This document shows, in pieces, positions 58,992 to 64,000 of a stretch of DNA of 64,000 nucleotides (position 1 is the stretch's first letter; each line of letters starts with the position of its first letter). A model generated the notes under the pieces. It was not told where the DNA came from. It made no database searches and saw only the letters and a program-made list of their open reading frames with translations. The translations under genes were made by a program, and so were the position numbers. The DNA lies in the NCBI GenBank assembly GCA_963728985.1, contig CAVSME010000008.1, forward strand, positions 62,001-126,000, written 5' to 3'. Source of the DNA: DASXAI01 sp963728985. Lineage in GTDB: Bacteria; Actinomycetota; Acidimicrobiia; Acidimicrobiales; Ilumatobacteraceae.

Positions 58992-59395
58992 CGGGGTCCA
59001 TCTCGGAATTATCCGAGCGTGGCGATCGACGCCACGATCCTCCTCGCCGCCCTTTCCGCGCGGTCGTCACCAGTCGAAGCGGCGAATCGGTCGACCACCG
59101 GCATACGTGCCGATCGGTTCGCACGCCCAACGCCACAGGCCGTCGTTCGGGGCGACGATCGGTGCGCGGCCGGCAGCGCGGTCGGCGCTCGGGATCGGCA
59201 TTATCGGGCGCGGTGATCGCCGCACTTCGCCGGATATGCAGCAGTCGATCACGTCCTCGGCGTCGACGATATCGGGCGCCCCTGATCAGCGGTATGGGGC
59301 GATCCACCGGCCGGATGCGCCGCGCGTTATGTGACTCGGTTCGGTGCGCGAGAGCCGGGCGCGTCACGCCGAATCTGGAGTGCCAGAATGACCAT
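58992..59395. other. 404-bp stretch without a supported gene
   Basis: An open plus-strand frame runs through here into the phosphotransferase gene, but its translation is Arg/Ser-rich with no domain. Less GC-biased than the left part of the window by eye. I see no gene or RNA here. Confidence 0.6.
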
Positions 59396-60181
59396 GTGGA
59401 CGAGCAGCCGCTCGAAGGTGGAATCGCGAACGCGGGCCAGGTCGTTCGTGTCGGTCCGCATGTTCTTCGACCCTCGAGCCGGTACTCGGGTTCGATCCAC
59501 GCGTTCCTGGTGGCGGTGCGCAACGACGGTTTCGAGGGCGCCCCGACGCCGGTGGGCATCGACGAGGACGGACACGAGCGGCTCTTGTTCATCGAGGGCG
59601 ACGTGCCACGGTCGCCGTATCCGGAGTGGAGCCAATCGGACGCCGCTCTGGCCTCCGTAGCGGGGCTGCTGCACAGGCTGCACGGCGCTTCCCGCGGGTT
59701 CGACCCTCTGGGTTTCCCCTGGAATGATGACCTTGCCGACCCCGCGGGGGGAAGCCTTGTCTGCCACAACGACGTGGAGCTCTCGAACGTCGTCTTCCGG
59801 GACGGCATCGCAGTTGCGCTGCTCGACTTCGAGTTCGCGGCACCTGGCCGCCCCGTCTATGACCTGGCCCAGTTCGCCCGCCTCTGTGTACCGATCGAAG
59901 ACGACTTCGACCAGGCCCGCATGGGTTGGCGAACGGCCGACCGGCCGGCACGGCTCCGACTGGTAGCCGATGCCTACGGACTGGACCGGGACGCCAGGTT
60001 CGAGCTGCTCACCGCCATGGACGACGCTCTTGACCGAATCGAAGTCACCGCCCGGCGCAGCGTCGATGCCGCTGTTCCGAACGTGGCCATGCTGGAGAGG
60101 ACCGGGGGCATCGAGAAGTACGACCGCCGACGGCGCTGGTGGACCAACCACCATGACGAGTTCGCGGCCGCCCTGCTCTGA
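59396..60181 (+). CDS. APH-family phosphotransferase (trifolitoxin-immunity-like subgroup)
   Basis: The 261-residue protein has the kinase catalytic loop SLVCHNDVELSNVVF (HxDxxxxN) and metal-binding LLDFEFAAPG. The N-terminal part EGGIANAGQVVRVGPHVLRP and FLVAVRNDGFEGAPTPVGIDEDG fits a subgroup of short aminoglycoside-phosphotransferase-like proteins also labelled trifolitoxin-immunity domain proteins. Substrate unknown; resistance should not be assumed. GTG 59396 is the first in-frame start before the conserved region. It is intact, unlike its neighbours. Confidence 0.82.
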   Translation: MDEQPLEGGIANAGQVVRVGPHVLRPSSRYSGSIHAFLVAVRNDGFEGAPTPVGIDEDGHERLLFIEGDVPRSPYPEWSQSDAALASVAGLLHRLHGASRGFDPLGFPWNDDLADPAGGSLVCHNDVELSNVVFRDGIAVALLDFEFAAPGRPVYDLAQFARLCVPIEDDFDQARMGWRTADRPARLRLVADAYGLDRDARFELLTAMDDALDRIEVTARRSVDAAVPNVAMLERTGGIEKYDRRRRWWTNHHDEFAAALL

Positions 60182-61222
60182 CGATCAACAGCAAGCGGGC
60201 CGATCGACCGTCCGGCGTGCCGATCTGACGCGACTAGTTCCTCAACACGGCGGTGACACAGTCCGCCGAATATGGGCGTGTATCGGGTCGGCCATCGCCA
60301 TGGCGCCCAGCCTCGCTGGTTGCGTCAACGATCGACTGGACAGTGTCATTATGTCGCGCCCGGTAAGGGCCGAACTGCAGCGGTGGCGACAAGCCGCACG
60401 ACGAGTTACTGCCCGCGCATTGTCGGCTGCTCGTGGCACCCCCCACCGGCGCTTTCAAGTCACGCTGAGCCAGTCCGGTGCGCACCTTCTCGGGCGCGCG
60501 TTATCGGCAGGCGGCAGCGAACACCCCGGCGTTCCGAGACTGTGCCTATCGGATGGAGGCCGAGTCGTGGAGCGGCGTGGTTCGGACGTACGTTTCCAGG
60601 CGATCGATGCGGACGGGCACGCGTCTTTCGACACTCCGACGCGACGACGGCGTGAGCGTTCGGGCTCTTGCAGCCGCTCGCGAAGCTGAGCGCAGGCCGC
60701 TTGACGCCTCACACCAGCCTGGTGGCGTTGCGGTCAAGTCTCTCGACCGTTGCGGCCACGCGCCGCCATCGACGTTCCCCGTGTGCCAGCGAGCGTCACC
60801 CGCGGCCGGCGACGAGCGCGCGCGGTGCTCGCGAACTTGGATCGCCGCCTCGGCTACACCGCGCCGCTGAGCGCATTGCTTGGCACTCCGAGCCACGCCA
60901 ACTCCGCCGCCGACGCCTTCCAATGCTCTGTCGGAGCACGATGCACATCGGCACTTAAGCAGGAGCAAGCCATGTTTCCCGCGAACCGAGCAGGCCGTCA
61001 TCCGCGGTGTTGGCAGAGCGGAACCCCCGGAGAGCGGCACTTGAGCCTCGCTTCGCACCAGCCGATCCGCGATCTGGACGGGGCAAACGCCCTAGCGTGG
61101 GCATCGTGGAGGTGTGCTCTGCGGTGTGGACCACCGATCCAGCTCGACCATGCCGGGCCTGTGCGGTCGCTGACGACCGGTGCGTCGCTCACCACCCCTC
61201 TCCGGCCGGGCAGATTTGGGCT
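60182..61222. other. 1041-bp stretch without a supported gene
   Basis: Several overlapping open frames exist on both strands (for example 60352-60689 plus and 60546-61058 minus), but none shows a domain, a convincing start or a hydrophobic pattern. Probably decayed island DNA between the phosphotransferase and the pentapeptide-repeat gene. Confidence 0.55.
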
Positions 61223-62788
61223 ATGGCTACCTCGCCCGGCCGGAGGATCAACCTGACCCGCTGCGAGATCACCGGCGAGCTGTGGACCACTGTCCAGGAG
61301 CTCCTTGGCGGCGACATCCTTCGCGGCGCCGTGCTGGACTGCTCCGAGTCGACGTTCCTCGCGTTTGTGGGGTCTGCAGGGACGGCGGCGCGTCAAGTGA
61401 TATTTGAGGGTGCGACCTTCGAAGACGCCGTGCAGTTCGCCGAAGGCTTTGGGTTCGATGCGAATTTCCGCGGCGCCACCTTCAAATCCTGGGTGCTGTT
61501 CAGCGGCGAGATCAAGGAGGCTATCCGCTTTACGGGTGCCGTCTTCCACAGGTCTGCCACGTTCCTAGGAGTAACTTTTCCAGCTTCACCGCGTTCGACC
61601 GCGCCCGATTCGAAGGAGATGCGGTCTTTCGCGGCGCGTCGTGGACGGCGCCAACCGGCGAACCTGACTTCAGCAACACGAGATTCGAGGCCGAAGCGGA
61701 CTTCAGCGGGACCACATGGCCGCGCGTCGAGCCGACAGTGACCGCCGTCTCGCCGACATTCTTTGAGCACGCCGAGTTTGTCGGCCGTGCCACCTTCGCC
61801 GGGGCGACGTTCCCGACGCCGCCGTCGTTCAATGACGCATCTTTCGCCGTCGGCGCCGACCTCTCGAACATCCGTTGTGCAGAGCCGTTGACATTCCGCC
61901 GTACGTCGTTCGGCGGCGCCGTCGATCTCCAGGGTGACATCGCCGCCTCCTGTAGACGCCGCAAGCTGGGGCTCGGCGCCGGAGCCGATAGCAGATGCCA
62001 CGATCAGGTTGGCCCACGTGACGTGGACGAAGCCGTCGGTCCTACAGGTCGGTGGCTGCGACGTGCGCCTGGTGGGCTGCGTCGTGGGGCAGCCGTTGAC
62101 GATCACCAGCAATATGACCTCCGCCGGACTCGCAGCGCTCGAAGCGTGCACGCTCACAGCGCCCGTGACGCTCGACTGCCCTCTGACGAAGACGTCCTTC
62201 CGCGGGTCGACCGGACTGGACCTGTTGCGGTTCCCAGCGTGGCCGGACTGGCCGGTCGAGGGGCCGCGGTGGCACCGCCGCCGAGTCATCGCCGACCATC
62301 GCCGCGTACCGGCCGCCGAGCTCGAAGCGACCTACCGGCAGCTACGGGCCGGCCTCGAGAGCTCCAGGGCGGCTCCATCGGCGGCCGACTTCTACGTCGG
62401 CGAGCTCGAGGCCCGTCGCCGCCAAGCCGAACGTTGGTCGCTGGATCGCTGGCTTCTGCCGGTGTACCGCGTCGTCGGTGGCTACGGCGTGCGGGCGATG
62501 TCGCCGCTCGTCTCGTTCTTGATCACGGTGCTGGCTACGACGCTGTTGTTCATGGTTGCCACCGGCTGGTTCGTGCGCGACTCCTTCGAGAACACGATCG
62601 AGGGGTACCACCTCGACTCGTTCTGGGGTGCTCTGGCTTTCGTGCTGCGCAACTCGATCAGCCTGTTCAGCGCCCCCGCCGTCGGGCTTACCCCCGGCGG
62701 TACGATCCTGCTGATCGCCGAACGCTTCACTGCCGTCAGCCTCCTCACCCTGACCGTCTTTGCCGTGCGCAGCCGCGTCGCGCGATGA
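61223..62788 (+). pseudogene. Pentapeptide-repeat membrane protein, two apparent frameshifts
   Basis: Frame 2 from ATG 61223 carries pentapeptide-like repeats (FEGATF, FRGATF, FSGEI, FHRSATFLGVTF). Near 61573-61580, where a T may be missing from the TTTT run, the repeats continue in another frame (FSSFTAFDRARFEGDAVFRGASW, FVGRATFAGATF, FRRTSFGGAVDLQGD). Near 61945-61960 the frame shifts back to a C-terminal part with two helices (LVSFLITVLATTLLFMVATG and a last helix ending FAVRSRVAR) around FWGALAFVLRNSISLF. The net change is zero, giving about 521 residues. It may be intact in reality. Confidence 0.7.
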
Positions 62789-63156
62789 TCCGGCTGAAAG
62801 GTCGTCCACCCGTCGACCGCAGACTTCAGTTGGCTCCGACAGTGTCCGAGTAAGGCGTTCGCGACTGCGCTGAAGGTATACGGGAACGCCGGCTCGATGG
62901 CGCCGGCGGACTCGCCGATAATCCCAGCCGTCCGGCCGACTCCGAACGGAGCACTTCCGGCGAAGTGCAGCCCGTGCAGCGAACGTAACGAGCACACCAG
63001 AACACGGTCGGGTGGCTGCCGAACGCGTGGCGCAAGCACTCTCTCGGCGAGCGCCGACCCGACGCGGAGCAGCTACAGATCGACGGCTCGGCTCGCCGTG
63101 CTGGCGCGCCAGATTCGCGACGGCCACGAGCTGCACGCCGAATCGGGCGCGGCCGT
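62789..63156. other. 368-bp stretch without a supported gene
   Basis: Short open frames without domains. Lies between the pentapeptide-repeat gene and the tetR stop. No repeat or RNA recognised. Confidence 0.55.
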
Positions 63157-63783
63157 CTAGGGCAGCCAGAGTCGGATGAAGGTGTCGCCCAGCCAATTCT
63201 CGAAGCGGTCCGGGGGCCAGCCGGCGTCTCGGACGAGGCGGAGGTAGAAGGTGGGGATCATTGCCCACAAGATCTCAACGATCGTGCCGACGTCTTCCCG
63301 TAGCTCGGTCTTTCGGGCCAGGCTCTGGACGAAGGTGCGCATAGAGGTACGCCGCTGCTTCTGCAGGTCTGCCCACAAGGCGGCAGCGTCCGCGTCGACC
63401 GCCGCGGCGGATTCCACCGCCCACAGCAGGTCGGCCACCCGTTCGCAGATGCGCCGGCTGTTGCGGGCATGTAGCCGCAGCGAGGTGGCCGGGTCCTTGG
63501 CGTCGAGCGCCTCGCGGGACCATGCGCGCTCGGCCACGGGGATCGGGGCGTCGTCACCGGTGGTGGCGTGGTCGACAACGAGCTTGAGCATCATGGGCTT
63601 CGGACCTACGGCGGCGAACACTGTGGGGCGGGCCACACCGGCCTCGGCGGCGATGTCGTCGATGGAGGTCGCCAGATAGCCCTTGGTCCGGAACAGCGTG
63701 GCGGCCGCAGTGAGGATCGCTTGGGGCGCGTCGCCTCGGCGGATCGTCGACCGATACGAGCGCCGGGTGTTGACAGAAGCCAC
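63157..63783 (-). CDS. TetR-family transcriptional regulator
   Basis: The 208-residue repressor has an N-terminal helix-turn-helix (ILTAAATLFRTKGYLATSIDDIAAEAGVARPTVFAAVG) and a C-terminal ligand-binding helical domain. The minus-strand promoter TATAAT (63795-63790), 6 nt, GTG 63783 fixes the start and implies a leaderless mRNA. The palindrome TCTATTCCAATAGA just upstream is the likely operator, shared with the divergent SnoaL-like gene. Confidence 0.9.
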   Translation of the reverse strand: MASVNTRRSYRSTIRRGDAPQAILTAAATLFRTKGYLATSIDDIAAEAGVARPTVFAAVGPKPMMLKLVVDHATTGDDAPIPVAERAWSREALDAKDPATSLRLHARNSRRICERVADLLWAVESAAAVDADAAALWADLQKQRRTSMRTFVQSLARKTELREDVGTIVEILWAMIPTFYLRLVRDAGWPPDRFENWLGDTFIRLWLP

Positions 63784-63789
63784 CCTCGT

Positions 63790-63830
63790 ATTATATCACT
63801 GGTCTATTCCAATAGACGTCAGGTCTATTC
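63790..63830. promoter_or_regulatory. tetR promoter and shared operator
   Basis: Consensus -10 TATAAT on the minus strand (63795-63790). TCTATTCCAATAGA (63803-63816) is a perfect inverted repeat, and GGTCTATTC recurs at 63801-63809 and 63822-63830, 21 bp apart (two helical turns). The sites cover the tetR -35/spacer and lie upstream of the divergent gene. Confidence 0.7.
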
Positions 63831-63850
63831 GTGGCCGAGGAGGGTGTGTG

Positions 63851-64000
63851 GTGCACGACAAGGCGGAGTTCCTCGAGGCGCTGGTGTCTCGAATGAAGGC
63901 GGCCGATGACGCGCTGCACTCCGGAGATCCCCGGCCGCGCAGGGCGTTGTGGTCAACCAAGGAGCCCGTGAGCGTGTTCGGCGCGGCGATGACGGCGACC
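63851..64000 (+). CDS. SnoaL/NTF2-like (DUF4440-type) protein, N-terminus only
   Basis: GTG 63851 (or the in-frame GTG 63848) follows the strong SD GAGGAGGG (63837-63844). The 50 visible residues include LEALVSRMKAADDALHSGDP and LWSTKEPVSVFGAAMTAT, which fit the opening of SnoaL-like/NTF2-fold small proteins (GDPxPRxALWSxxxPVSxFGA). The protein continues beyond the window. It is probably the target of the divergent TetR regulator. Confidence 0.72.
   Translation, partial: MHDKAEFLEALVSRMKAADDALHSGDPRPRRALWSTKEPVSVFGAAMTAT

Noticed and set aside
58202..60181. Single continuous frame joining the integrase C-terminus to the phosphotransferase
   Set aside because: The linking 400 bp has no domain and the phosphotransferase has its own start at 59396; the fusion results from loss of the integrase stop.
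60546..61058. Possible minus-strand gene in the island
   Set aside because: Ser/Arg-rich reading, no start context, no domain; it competes with equally poor frames on the other strand.

Overview
This window is high-GC bacterial chromosome. Several features point to an actinobacterium (Actinomycetota), and my inference is the class Acidimicrobiia: a WhiB regulator, an MtrA-MtrB-LpqB operon, a MoxR/DUF58/TgpA operon, a DUF3040 protein, PimB'-like and dolichol-phosphate-mannose-synthase-like mannosyltransferases, and a MurE with the DNPR signature of meso-diaminopimelate ligases. No CRISPR array, tRNA or 16S/23S rRNA gene was seen. One structural RNA, RNase P RNA, is clear.

Layout. 1-8944 (minus strand) is the start of the division/cell-wall cluster: mraZ, rsmH, ftsL-like, ftsI, murE, mraY, murD, ftsW. 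It is tightly overlapped, murF is missing, and murD carries an apparent frameshift. A 120-nt structured leader lies between mraZ and rsmH. 9392-12052 holds a lipoate-ligase-like gene, an HNH nuclease, a 95-residue protein and an acyl-CoA dehydrogenase. 12093-18574 holds a secreted L,D-transpeptidase with three surface repeats, divergent from moxR-DUF58-transglutaminase. 18661-24150 holds DUF3040, dinB, a mannosyl-phosphate transferase, a PIG-L deacetylase, threonine aldolase and an inositol-phosphatase-like gene. 24491-29789 holds a methyltransferase, mtrA-mtrB-lpqB(short), an MFS exporter and MarR. 29928-37303 holds phosphofructokinase, glycerol kinase, an ACT protein, an aminotransferase, pyrophosphatase, a ROK kinase and an eRF1-like protein. 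37367-41739 holds SRPBCC, a membrane protein, pimB' (frameshifted), queG, a DMT transporter and a Cys-rich miniprotein. 42428-49192 holds a NYN ribonuclease, a zinc ribbon, an SOS-type exonuclease/GIY-YIG protein, thrB, trpD, whiB and ridA. 49263-57296 holds a glycerol-3-phosphate/ether-lipid-like cluster and two tandem Tat-exported ferritin-like proteins. 57383-57750 is rnpB. It is followed by a degenerate integrase and a gene-poor, frameshift-rich stretch to about 63.1 kb that looks like a decayed genomic island, then a TetR gene and a divergent SnoaL-like gene.

Regulatory themes. About twenty genes have a TAnnnT-type -10 hexamer exactly 6-9 nt before the start codon, the arrangement expected for leaderless mRNAs. 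It fixes several starts and, at two divergent pairs, produces overlapping back-to-back -10 elements. Two LexA-like boxes precede the exonuclease/GIY-YIG gene. Several intergenic gaps carry related palindromic repeats: two copies of a 56-bp palindrome, and a hairpin-plus-ATTGTTCGAG-box family lying mostly just downstream of genes. These repeats are the least explained structures here.

Caveat: no searches or computations were run. Four frameshifted genes (murD, pimB', integrase, pentapeptide-repeat protein) may partly reflect sequence errors rather than biology.
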